A stretch of 64,000 nt of DNA from contig JBARMB010000051.1 of assembly GCA_049802235.1 (NCBI GenBank), positions 1 through 64,000 of the forward strand. The letters run 5' to 3'. The notes under the pieces are model-generated. The model saw nothing but the letters and a program-made list of their open reading frames with translations, had not been told where the DNA came from and searched no databases. The translations under genes were made by a program, and so were the position numbers. This stretch comes from VBDM01 sp049802235 (GTDB lineage Bacteria > Pseudomonadota > Gammaproteobacteria > Burkholderiales > SG8-39). Below, piece after piece: positions 1 through 7,880 of the stretch; position 1 is the stretch's first letter, and each line of letters opens with the position of its first letter.

Positions 1-486
1 CGCCGCGACCGGGTTGGTGCCGAACAGCGGCGTCCTGCCGCCCCAGGCCGGCATCGCCGCCGGCGAATTGCCGAACGCCAGGCCGACCAGTCCGGCGTCC
101 GCAACCGGCGCAAGATGCACCGCCGCGGCGCCAAAATGATTGCTGTTGGTCACCCCCGCAAACGCCACGCCGTTATCGCCGGCGCGCCTGATCGCCTCGC
201 GCACCGCGAGCGCGCAGGCCTCGTAGGCGAGACCGCAACCGGCGTCGACCAGGCACGCGCCGCCGTGCGCGTTCACGACCATCGCCACCGCCTTGCCGTC
301 GGCACGGCCGATCTCGAGCTGCGAGGCGTATTGCGGCACGCGCGACGCGCCGTGCGAGCCCAGTCCCTGCGCGTCGGCAGCCACGAGGCAGCGGGCCGTC
401 GCCTGCGCCATGCCCGGGCTCGCGCCGGCGCGCTCGAGCGCCCGCGCCGAAAGATCGGCGAGCGCCTCCAGTCCGACGCGCGCCAT
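1..486 (-). CDS. comC: (R)-sulfolactate dehydrogenase ComC-like, Ldh family, 3' end beyond window
   Basis: The first 162 codons are visible and the gene runs off the left edge. The product belongs to the malate/L-lactate dehydrogenase (Ldh) family of NAD(P)-dependent oxidoreductases. The N-terminus has the family's LGSHGASRVP segment (about residues 42-51) and a TNSNHFGAAAVH segment (about 112-123) carrying the usual catalytic His. The ATG follows the slcC stop by 1 base, so the two are translationally linked. Beside slcC and suyAB the best role is ComC, which reduces sulfopyruvate to (R)-sulfolactate. The family also includes malate and ureidoglycolate dehydrogenases, so substrate assignment rests on the neighbours. 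Confidence 0.8.
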   Translation of the reverse strand, partial: MARVGLEALADLSARALERAGASPGMAQATARCLVAADAQGLGSHGASRVPQYASQLEIGRADGKAVAMVVNAHGGACLVDAGCGLAYEACALAVREAIRRAGDNGVAFAGVTNSNHFGAAAVHLAPVADAGLVGLAFGNSPAAMPAWGGRTPLFGTNPVAA

Positions 487-487
487 G

Positions 488-1414
488 CTAGCCCCCGAGC
501 GCGGCGGCGACGCGCGCCGCGATCATCGCGCTCACGCGTTCGTTCGACTCCCGCGTCAGGCCGGCGATGTGCGGAGTCATGATGAGGTTGGGAACCCCGG
601 CAAGCGGCGAACCGGCGGCAAGCGGCTCGCGCTCGAACACATCGAGCGCCGCGCCGGCGAGATGCCCTTCGCGCAGGGCCTGTGCCAGCGCCGCTTCATC
701 GACGATGCCGCCGCGCGCGGTATTGATCAGCACCGCACCGCTCTTCATCGCGCGCAGCCGGCCGGCGCCGATCAGATTGCGCGTGGAATCATCGAGCGGC
801 AGGTGCAGCGAGACGACGTCGGCCTCGTGCAGCAGCGCCTCGAGCGCCATGGGCCTTGCTTCCAGATCGCGAAAGACTTTCGCGTCGGCCGGCAGCAGCG
901 CGTCGTGCGCGAGCACCCTCATGCCGAGAGCGCGCGCGTGGCGCGCGACGAGCCGGCCGATGCCGCCGAAACCGACCACGCCGAGCGTCTTGCCGGAGAT
1001 TTCGCGCCCGTCCGAGAGCGCCTGCCGCGGCCAGTCGCCTGCGGCGACTGCGGCGCTCGAGCCAAATGCCCCGCGCAGGAGCAGCATCGCGGCCGCGATC
1101 ACGTACTCGGCGACGGACTGCGAATTGGCGCCCGCGGCGGGGATCACTTCCACCGCGCGCGCCCGGCAGGCTTCGACGTCGATGTTGTCCAGGCCGACGC
1201 CGAGACGGCCCACGACGCGGAGTTTCGGCGCCGCTGCGATCAGCGCACGATCGACCCGGGTGCGGTTGCGCACGATGAGCGCGTCGGCATCCGCGACCGA
1301 TTCGAGCGTTTCAGCGCGCCGCTCGGCAAGCTGCGGATCGTGATGAACGCTGAAGCGCGCCTGCAGCGCAGCCACCGCCGCGGCGTCCATGAATTCGGTG
1401 ATCACGATGCGCAT
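488..1414 (-). CDS. slcC: (S)-sulfolactate dehydrogenase, D-2-hydroxyacid dehydrogenase family
   Basis: A 308-residue member of the D-isomer-specific 2-hydroxyacid dehydrogenase family, usual length. Visible motifs are the Rossmann GFGGIG (148-153), the catalytic Arg234 in NTARGGIVDE, the catalytic Glu in DVFEREP (258-264) and His282 in TPHIAG. SlcC oxidises (S)-sulfolactate to sulfopyruvate with NAD+. With ComC it converts the S enantiomer to the R enantiomer used by SuyAB. It sits 99 bp after suyB and abuts comC. In isolation it could be read as a phosphoglycerate or hydroxypyruvate dehydrogenase; the suyAB/comC context decides the call. Confidence 0.82.
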   Translation of the reverse strand: MRIVITEFMDAAAVAALQARFSVHHDPQLAERRAETLESVADADALIVRNRTRVDRALIAAAPKLRVVGRLGVGLDNIDVEACRARAVEVIPAAGANSQSVAEYVIAAAMLLLRGAFGSSAAVAAGDWPRQALSDGREISGKTLGVVGFGGIGRLVARHARALGMRVLAHDALLPADAKVFRDLEARPMALEALLHEADVVSLHLPLDDSTRNLIGAGRLRAMKSGAVLINTARGGIVDEAALAQALREGHLAGAALDVFEREPLAAGSPLAGVPNLIMTPHIAGLTRESNERVSAMIAARVAAALGG

Positions 1415-1513
1415 GCCAAAGCCTTCAACGCCAGGGCGCCGGAGCCGCGAGGATTCGCGAAGTCATTTCAGACGGAACGCCTTCGCGCCCTATGCGTCCC
1501 TGCGTTCGGCTTT

Positions 1514-2683
1514 TTATGCGCTTTCGTAAAGGCGGGTGAGGACGAACTCGCGGTGGCCGAGGGCCTCGGCGGCGGTGAGGCGGCCGTTGGCGGTGCGGAA
1601 CATCATCTCGAGCAGCTTGTCGCCCGCCTGGTCCATGTTGATCTCCTTGCGGGTGATGCCGGAAACGTCCACGTCGAGATGCTCGGACATGACGCGGCAG
1701 GTGCGCGGATTGGCGCAGATCTTGATCACCGGCAGGATCGGATTGCCGATGATGTTGCACTGGCCGGTCGGAAAGAAATGCACCACGTAGCCGCTCGCTG
1801 CGCACAGCGTCACCATCTCGGCCGCGGCGGACGAGGAGTCCATGAACCACAGCCCCGGGCCGGTCGGCGCCTCGGCCTTGTCGAGCACGCCGTCCACCAT
1901 GCATTTCCTGCCGATCTTTTGGATGTTGCCGAGCGCCTTTTCCTCGATGGTGGTGAGCCCGCCGGCAATGTTGCCCTTGGTCGGCTGCGAATCCATGAGG
2001 TCGCCGGTCTTGTGGCGGTTGATGACGTCCTGGTAGCGGTTGAACATCGCCATGAACCGGTCGCGCACCTGGGGCGTGCGGCAGCGCGCGGCGACCAGAT
2101 GCTCGCCGCCGGTGATCTCGGTGGTCTCGCCGAACACCAGCGTCACGCCGTGCGCATACAGCTTGTCGAAGGCATTGCCGACGCAGGGATTCGAGCCGAT
2201 GCCCGAGGTCGTGTCCGACTCGCCGCACTTGGTCGACACCCACAGGTCCGTGAGCGGGCGCTCCTCGCGGCGCAGCTCCGAGGCCTGCTGCACGTATTCC
2301 TTCGCGGCTTTCGATGCGCGGCGGACGGTCTCCATGTCGCCGTAGCCCTCGATGCCGAAATACGAGACGGGCTTGCCGGTCCTGGCGATGCCGTCGGCGA
2401 CGAGTTTCGCCCAGCCGTCTTCGATGCCGATCACCACCACCGCCGCGACATTGGGATTCGCGCCGGTGCCGATCAGCGTCCTGAAATGCAGTTCCAGGTC
2501 GGCGCCGAACTGCAGCCGCCCGTACGGGTGCGGGATCGCGAGCACGCCCTTGATGTTGTTCGCCACGGCCTCGCAGGCGGCGTTCGACAGGTCGTCCACC
2601 GGCAGGATGACGACGTGATTGCGAACGCCGACGCGGCCGTTCTCGCGCTTGTAGCCCCAGAAGCCCGCCTTGCTCAAATCCAT
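1514..2683 (-). CDS. suyB: (R)-sulfolactate sulfo-lyase subunit beta
   Basis: A 389-residue UxaA (altronate hydrolase) family protein, the large subunit of sulfolactate sulfo-lyase. With SuyA it eliminates sulfite from (R)-3-sulfolactate to give pyruvate in the cytoplasm. Family signatures include the N-terminal GFWGYKRENGRVGVRNH stretch (8-24), STKCGESDTTSGI (about 149-161) and a Cys in PTGQCNIIGNPI. An AAAGGG ribosome site lies about 8 bp before the ATG. In other organisms altronate or galactarate dehydratases share this fold, but the split SAF-domain subunit and two sulfolactate dehydrogenases next to it favour SuyB. Confidence 0.85.
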   Translation of the reverse strand: MDLSKAGFWGYKRENGRVGVRNHVVILPVDDLSNAACEAVANNIKGVLAIPHPYGRLQFGADLELHFRTLIGTGANPNVAAVVVIGIEDGWAKLVADGIARTGKPVSYFGIEGYGDMETVRRASKAAKEYVQQASELRREERPLTDLWVSTKCGESDTTSGIGSNPCVGNAFDKLYAHGVTLVFGETTEITGGEHLVAARCRTPQVRDRFMAMFNRYQDVINRHKTGDLMDSQPTKGNIAGGLTTIEEKALGNIQKIGRKCMVDGVLDKAEAPTGPGLWFMDSSSAAAEMVTLCAASGYVVHFFPTGQCNIIGNPILPVIKICANPRTCRVMSEHLDVDVSGITRKEINMDQAGDKLLEMMFRTANGRLTAAEALGHREFVLTRLYESA

Positions 2684-2779
2684 GTTCTACGCCCTTTCTG
2701 AAACCATGGATTCAAACGGACGGATTGCTTCGCCTCTGATTTCATCCGTGATCGTCCGTGCCCGTGGTGGTGTTTGCCT

Positions 2780-3061
2780 TTACCAGCGCTTGGTCTTGAT
2801 GTTGTGCACGTGAGCGTGCTCGCCCACCTTGATCGCCGCCACGGCGCGGCCGATATCGACGCCGTACTTCATCACGGTGTCGTTCGCCGCCAGCGCCCGG
2901 ATCGCGAGCTTGTGGCCGATGGCGATATCGTTCAGGGCGCGGACGCGGATTTCCTTGTCCTGATCCATGATCCAGCCGGACAGCTCCTGCCCGGCCTTCA
3001 CGCCCTCGACCACGACGACGCCGACGGAATCGTTTTCGCCATGCACGACAAAGTGAATCAT
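2780..3061 (-). CDS. suyA: (R)-sulfolactate sulfo-lyase subunit alpha (SAF domain)
   Basis: A 93-residue single SAF-domain protein beginning MIHFVVHGENDSVGVVV, the small subunit of sulfolactate sulfo-lyase. I chose the ATG at 3061 because GGGAGGG lies about 5 bp upstream; a longer in-frame reading to 3406 has no domain content and crosses the preceding lipoprotein gene. His-rich C-terminal EHAHVHNIKTKRW is typical. It is the first gene of suyA-suyB-slcC-comC, separated from suyB by 96 bp that contain a repeat-like tract. No regulator or sulfite exporter is visible in the window. Confidence 0.85.
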   Translation of the reverse strand: MIHFVVHGENDSVGVVVVEGVKAGQELSGWIMDQDKEIRVRALNDIAIGHKLAIRALAANDTVMKYGVDIGRAVAAIKVGEHAHVHNIKTKRW

Positions 3062-3206
3062 TGCGGCCCTCCCGAGCATCGCGATCCCCGAAAGCGGGCC
3101 GCGGACAAAGCCTATACTAACGTCCGCTGTGAAGCGAGACAAGCGCCGCCGCGCCGCCCGGCGGACGATCGAACGCCGCCTGCGAGAACGATGGGGGCGC
3201 CCCGGC

Positions 3207-3530
3207 TCATCGGCAAAGCAGGTTGCCGGCGCCGGGATCCACCGGCCGCGTGCAGTCCTGCGCGTTGATCCTGCGCGAGGGATCGGGTTCGGGCGTGTGG
3301 ACCGGCGTCCTCGTGCCGTCGGGTTCGAGCCGATAGTAGCGAAACCCATCGGCGAGCATGATGCCGACGATGATCGCGGTGCCGAGCGCCGAGCCGGTGG
3401 AAACATTCACCTGCGCGCCGCTGGTCGCGGTCTGCACGCCGGTGGGGCCATTCGACTGAATCGAATAGCGCGCCGCGCAGCCCGACAGCGCGAGGACTGC
3501 GGCGATGCCTCCGAGCAGGGTCTTGCCCAC
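3207..3530 (-). CDS. small hypothetical lipoprotein
   Basis: A 107-residue protein with a lipoprotein signal: MGKTLLGGIAAVLALSGCAA, lipobox LSGC with Cys18. A second short hydrophobic stretch (GTAIIVGIMLADG, about 50-62) follows, then a Pro- and charge-rich C-terminus ending CTRPVDPGAGNLLCR. I do not recognise a family. It is transcribed toward suyA, which starts 145 bp further on, but nothing links it to sulfolactate metabolism. Confidence 0.6.
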   Translation of the reverse strand: MGKTLLGGIAAVLALSGCAARYSIQSNGPTGVQTATSGAQVNVSTGSALGTAIIVGIMLADGFRYYRLEPDGTRTPVHTPEPDPSRRINAQDCTRPVDPGAGNLLCR

Positions 3531-3622
3531 GCACCGAGGCTAGCACGCGCCGCGGCTCGCCGCCAGATTCCGCGCCGCCTCCCTGCTAGAATTGAAATTT
3601 GTCCCTCAGGTGGGCGCCACCC

Positions 3623-4843
3623 ATGAACAAGCCCGTCGAGTCGCTGCCGGCCGAGAAGCTCGAGTATCTCAGGCGCCGCACCGACAAGTACTTCACCAAG
3701 TCGCGCCAGATCCTCGAGAAGTTCGGCGACCGCAGCGTCACCTACGGCGTGTTCCTGCGCCGCGGCGTGATCTGCGCCGTCAACCCGGCGATCGAGCTGC
3801 TGCGCCAGTACTATTCGGCCAGGACCGAGCCGCTCCGGGTCACGCGCCTGTACGAGGAAGGCGCGTTCGTTCCCGACCAGAAACCGGTCTTCACCTACAC
3901 CGGCTCGTTCGCCGCGCTGGTGGAGCTCGAGACCCTGATCCTGCAGCGCGTCGGCATCCCCTGCGTCTCCGCCTATAACGCCTACAAGATGGCGATGAAC
4001 CTGAAGAAGGCGGCGTTCATCGACATGCACGCGCGGCATTCGCCGGGCGACGATCTGTCGCTGCTCGCCGCCTACGGCGCCTCGGTCGGCAGCCGCATGG
4101 CGAAGCTGAACGGCGCCGTCGGCTTCACCGGCTCCTCGCAGGACCTGACCGCGCACTTCTACGGCACGGAAAAGAGCGTCGGCACCATGCCGCACGCGAT
4201 CGTCGGCTACGCCGGCTCGACATTGCGGGCCGCGCAGATGTTCGTCGAGACGCATCCGCAGGACAACCTGACGGTGCTGATCGACTACTACGGCCGCGAG
4301 TACTCCGATGCGCTCGAGGTTTGCCGCTGGTGGTACACCGACACCCTGCCGCGCGACCCGGGCGGCGCGCGCGCGCTCGGGCTGCGGATCGACACCCACG
4401 GCGAGCGCTACGCCGAGGGACTCGACTACGAGAAGTCGGTCGAAGTCGTCGTCAACTGGCTGCACGTGCCGAACGAGTACGAGGCGGTGCGCTACGTCAT
4501 GAGCGAGGAGGCGTTCGACGCCGACAGCCTCAACATCGTCAAGGACCGCGTACGCAAGGTGCTGTTCGGCACCGGCGTGTCGGTCGCCTCGGTGATCCAG
4601 TTGCGGCAGGTGCTGGATGCGAACGGCTTCAACGCGGCGAAAATCGTCGGCTCCTCGGGGTTCAACCCGTTCAAGTGCAAGATGTTCGCCGGCGCGCGCG
4701 CGCCGCTCGACGTGGTCGGCACCGGCTCGTTCCTTCCGGACAACTTCAGCGACACCTACGCCACCGCCGACATTTTCATGTACGAGGGCAAATTCGGCAT
4801 CAAGCTCGGGCGCGAGAAGCTGTTCCACGGGCTCAAACCATGA
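3623..4843 (+). CDS. nicotinate phosphoribosyltransferase family protein
   Basis: A 406-residue protein resembling the nicotinate/quinolinate phosphoribosyltransferase superfamily. The N-terminal DKYFTKSRQIL and the following strand-rich part match the N-terminal domain of the archaeal-type enzymes more than E. coli PncB. Visible signatures are HARHSPGDD (about 136-144), a phosphate-loop-like SSGFNPFKCKMF (about 341-352) and DVVGTGSFLPDNFSDTYA (about 361-378). NAPRTase makes nicotinate mononucleotide from nicotinate and PRPP in NAD salvage. The ATG at 3623 has a CAGGTGG tract about 10 bp upstream; an in-frame TTG lies 24 bp earlier. It stands alone. Substrate identity is family-level inference. 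Confidence 0.72.
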   Translation: MNKPVESLPAEKLEYLRRRTDKYFTKSRQILEKFGDRSVTYGVFLRRGVICAVNPAIELLRQYYSARTEPLRVTRLYEEGAFVPDQKPVFTYTGSFAALVELETLILQRVGIPCVSAYNAYKMAMNLKKAAFIDMHARHSPGDDLSLLAAYGASVGSRMAKLNGAVGFTGSSQDLTAHFYGTEKSVGTMPHAIVGYAGSTLRAAQMFVETHPQDNLTVLIDYYGREYSDALEVCRWWYTDTLPRDPGGARALGLRIDTHGERYAEGLDYEKSVEVVVNWLHVPNEYEAVRYVMSEEAFDADSLNIVKDRVRKVLFGTGVSVASVIQLRQVLDANGFNAAKIVGSSGFNPFKCKMFAGARAPLDVVGTGSFLPDNFSDTYATADIFMYEGKFGIKLGREKLFHGLKP

Positions 4844-4845
4844 TC

Positions 4846-4942
4846 CGTCACTCCCGCGAAACCTGTCCCCGAATGACGTAATCGGGGAGCGGGAGTCCAG
4901 CGTCGCGAAAGTCACTGGATCCCCGCTTTCGCGGGGATGACG
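4846..4942. repeat. REP-like palindromic intergenic repeat, copy 1
   Basis: An imperfect palindrome with ends CGTCACTCCCGCGAAA and TTTCGCGGGGATGACG, plus an inner CCCCGAATGACGTAATCGGGG hairpin-like core. It starts 2 bp after the stop of the nicotinate phosphoribosyltransferase gene and lies before the convergent metC-like gene. It matches the copy at 9378-9479 closely (shared CCCGCGAAACCTGTCCCCGA and GGATCCCCGCTT) and the one at 13572-13644 more loosely. Confidence 0.8.
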
Positions 4943-5093
4943 CTTCCAGGAAAGATGTGCGATGGTGGCGGGAGCGAAGCCCATGCGCGCAGAGCTGGGC
5001 GGCTGAAAGCGCTCCTGCGCCTTTCCGGGCGGGATGGAAAAAACGTGGATGCCCGCGGATTCTGAATTCGCGCCTTCCCTGACCGCCTGCCAT

Positions 5094-6272
5094 TCATGGA
5101 CTCGAGCGCAAGCGCTTGAATCCCGCATCGAGATCCGCGATCAGGTCGTCGACGTCTTCCAGGCCGGCGTGGATGCGGAAGCACGGCCCTTCGTGGGGCC
5201 ACTTGGTCGCCGTGCGCGCCTCGGCCGGATTGAACGGCACGATCAGGCTCTCGAACCCACCCCAGGACGCGCCGATGCCGTAGAGTTCCAGGCCGTCGAT
5301 CATCGCCGCGAGCGCTTTTTTGCCGATGCCCGCTTTCAGCACCACGCCGAACAGGCCGCTCGCGCCGAGGAAATCGCGCTTCCAGATCGCGTGGCCCGGA
5401 TCGCCGGGGAGCGCCGGATGCAGCACGCGCTCGACCTCGGCCTGGCGCAAGATCCATTCGGCGAGCGCGACACCGGCCTGCCAATGCTGTTTCAGGCGCA
5501 CGGCAAGCGTGCGCAGGCCGCGCTGTGCCAGATAGACGTCGTCCGGCCCCGCGGTCTGGCCGAGCTCGAAGGTATGCGCGCGCAGCCGCGGCCACGCCTC
5601 TCGGGTGGAGCTGATGGCGCCGAGCATCGCGTCCGAATGGCCGACGATGTACTTGGTCGCGGCGTGTACCGAGACGTCCACGCCGTGCGCGAACGGCTTG
5701 AAGTAAAGCGGCGTGCCCCAGGTGCTGTCCATGATGACGGTGATGCCGAGGCGGCGCGCAACTTCCGCGATCGCCGGCACGTCCTGCACTTCAAACGTGA
5801 GCGAGCCCGGCGACTCGAGGTAGATGACGCGCGTGTCGGGCCGGATCAGCGCCTCGATGCCTTTTCCGATCAGCGGATCGAAGAACGTTGTCGTGACGCC
5901 GTAGCGCTTGAGCGTGCCTCTGGCGAAGTTGCGCGTCGGCCCGTACACGCTGTCGGTCACGAGCAGGTGATCGCCCGCGGCGAGAAAAGCGAGCAAGGCG
6001 CCCGAGCAGGCGGCGAGCCCGGAGGGATACACCACGCAGGCGTGCCCGCCTTCGAGCGCCGTGATCGCCTCCTGCAGCGCCGCGATGGTCGGCGTGCCGA
6101 AGCGGCCGTAATAAGTGCCCGGCACTTCCTGCAGCCAGTCGGTCCGCTTGCGCTGATACTCTTCCGCCGTTCGCGACAGGATGGTGGAGGCGTGGAACAC
6201 CGGCGGATTCACCGCACCGTGGAACTGCTCGGGGTGGCGGCCCGAGTGAACAACCTTGGTCTCGTCGCGCAT
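5094..6272 (-). CDS. metC: cystathionine beta-lyase-like PLP enzyme
   Basis: A 392-residue Cys/Met-metabolism PLP-dependent enzyme. The PLP-binding Lys207 is in HAATKYIVGHSD, preceded by the Asp of MDSTWGTPLY (181-190). YYGRFGTPT (54-62) and VYPSGLAA (81-88) contribute substrate and phosphate contacts. The ATG at 6272 is preceded by GGAAGGAT at good spacing; a longer reading to 6305 lacks this. MetC cleaves cystathionine to homocysteine, pyruvate and ammonia. It stands alone between convergent and divergent genes, so a different gamma-family sulfur substrate is possible. Confidence 0.75.
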   Translation of the reverse strand: MRDETKVVHSGRHPEQFHGAVNPPVFHASTILSRTAEEYQRKRTDWLQEVPGTYYGRFGTPTIAALQEAITALEGGHACVVYPSGLAACSGALLAFLAAGDHLLVTDSVYGPTRNFARGTLKRYGVTTTFFDPLIGKGIEALIRPDTRVIYLESPGSLTFEVQDVPAIAEVARRLGITVIMDSTWGTPLYFKPFAHGVDVSVHAATKYIVGHSDAMLGAISSTREAWPRLRAHTFELGQTAGPDDVYLAQRGLRTLAVRLKQHWQAGVALAEWILRQAEVERVLHPALPGDPGHAIWKRDFLGASGLFGVVLKAGIGKKALAAMIDGLELYGIGASWGGFESLIVPFNPAEARTATKWPHEGPCFRIHAGLEDVDDLIADLDAGFKRLRSSP

Positions 6273-6388
6273 GCTGGATCCTTCCCATGAGTTGCGGCAA
6301 GACATTATTTTGACAGCAACCCGGTCGCGCGCGAGGCGCTACCGTAAAATACGCGTTTTGCCCCGCCGCCCCGGCGACCGGTCGCGCC

Positions 6389-7774
6389 TTGCCTGCAACC
6401 CTTTCCCGCATCGCCCACATCGCCCGCACGATTGGCCGGCTCGCGTGGCCGGTGCTGGTGGCGCAACTTGCGGTGATCGCGAGCGGCGTGCTGGACACTA
6501 TCATGGCGGGCCGCTACAGTGCGGTGGACCTCGCCGCGGTCGGCATCGGCGCGAGCGTCTATTTCAGCGTTTTCATCGGCCTGCTGGGCGTGGTGCAGGC
6601 GCTGTCGCCGATCGCCGCGCAGCTCTATGGCGCGAAGCACTACCAGAGAATCGGCGAGGAGACCAGGCAAACCGCGTGGCTTGCGCTCGGCCTCGCGATG
6701 CTCGGCGTTCTGCTGCTCGCCTTCCCCGATCCGTTCCTGCGGCTCTCCAGCGCGCCGCCCGAAGTCGAGACGCGCACGCGCGCCTATCTCCAGGGCATCG
6801 CCTGGGCGCTGCCGGCGATGCTGCTGTTCCGGGTGTTCTTCGCGCTCACCACCGCGGTATCGCGGCCGCGGGCGGTGATGCTGATCAATCTTGTCTACCT
6901 CGCCATCAAGGCGCCGCTCAATTACGTGTTCATCTACGGCGCGGCGGGAATGCCGGCGATGGGCGGGCCCGGATGCGCGGTGGCGACCGCGATTGCCGGC
7001 TGGCTCATCTGCGTGATTGCCTGGGTCTATTGCGCCAGGCACCCGTTCTACCGGCCGTTCCAGATCTTCGCGAAGTGGTCGTGGCCGCACGCGGTGACGA
7101 TCTGGAACCACCTCAGGCTCGGCGTGCCGATGGGGCTCACGTTCTTCGTCGAGGTGACCTCGTTCACGTTCATGGCGCTGTTCCTCGCGCGCCTCGGCGC
7201 CGCGACCTCGGCGGGCCACCAGATCGCAGCCAACGTCTCGGCAGTCGTCTACATGTTCGGGCTCGCGGTGGGAAACGCCACCGCCGTCCTCACCGCGCAG
7301 GCGATCGGCGCCGCCAGACCGGGCGAAGCGCGACATACCGGTCTCACCGGCATGGGCGTGATGCTTGCCATTTCCGCCTGCGCCGGCCTGGCGATCTTTT
7401 TCTGGGCCCCGGGGATCGTGATCCTGTACACGCGCGACGCGACGGTGCAGTCGATTGCCACGCGCCTTCTGGCCTTCGTCGCGTTCTACCAGATCTTCGA
7501 TACGACCCAGGTGGTCATCGTCAACGCACTGCGCGGTTACAAGATCGCCTTCATTCCGATGCTCGTGTACAGCGTCGCGCTCTGGGGCATCGGGCTGGGC
7601 GGGGGTTATATTCTCGGACTGGCCCGGCTCGACACCGCCAATGCGCTGGGGCTGGCGACGCCGATGGGCGCCGCCGGATTCTGGCTGGCGGCGGTGGTGA
7701 GCCTCGCGGTCGCCGCGGCGATCCTGTTCGCCTATTTTCTCCGGGTGAGCGGCAGGCACGGGGCAGCGGCCTAG
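6389..7774 (+). CDS. MATE family multidrug efflux transporter
   Basis: A 461-residue inner-membrane protein with about 12 hydrophobic segments, the size and two-bundle layout of NorM/DinF-type MATE exporters. It contains the N-terminal GRLAWPVLVAQLAVIASGV segment and VLDTIMAGRYSAVDLAAVG, the family's first-helix pattern. MATE proteins export cationic drugs using a Na+ or H+ gradient. The start chosen is TTG at 6389 because the family normally begins a few residues before this helix and no ATG is present upstream in frame; the ribosome site is weak. It is monocistronic, divergent from the metC-like gene. Confidence 0.85.
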   Translation: MPATLSRIAHIARTIGRLAWPVLVAQLAVIASGVLDTIMAGRYSAVDLAAVGIGASVYFSVFIGLLGVVQALSPIAAQLYGAKHYQRIGEETRQTAWLALGLAMLGVLLLAFPDPFLRLSSAPPEVETRTRAYLQGIAWALPAMLLFRVFFALTTAVSRPRAVMLINLVYLAIKAPLNYVFIYGAAGMPAMGGPGCAVATAIAGWLICVIAWVYCARHPFYRPFQIFAKWSWPHAVTIWNHLRLGVPMGLTFFVEVTSFTFMALFLARLGAATSAGHQIAANVSAVVYMFGLAVGNATAVLTAQAIGAARPGEARHTGLTGMGVMLAISACAGLAIFFWAPGIVILYTRDATVQSIATRLLAFVAFYQIFDTTQVVIVNALRGYKIAFIPMLVYSVALWGIGLGGGYILGLARLDTANALGLATPMGAAGFWLAAVVSLAVAAAILFAYFLRVSGRHGAAA

Positions 7775-7880
7775 GCCGGAGACGCGCGTTGCGGGCCGTA
7801 TGCCTTTACACTACACCCGGCGCCGTCACGCGGCAGTCATGTCGCAATGTCAGCATAGCCTCCCAAGCGAAGGAAAAAAC

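Noticed and set aside
293..2701. 802-codon open frame on the plus strand over suyB/slcC
   Set aside because: It is the antisense shadow of GC-rich coding sequence: low-complexity Arg/Ala/His-rich translation with no recognisable motifs, while the minus strand encodes clear SuyB and SlcC.
3407..5128. 573-codon minus-strand frame across the nicotinate phosphoribosyltransferase gene
   Set aside because: Antisense shadow; the plus strand holds a coherent 406-residue enzyme.
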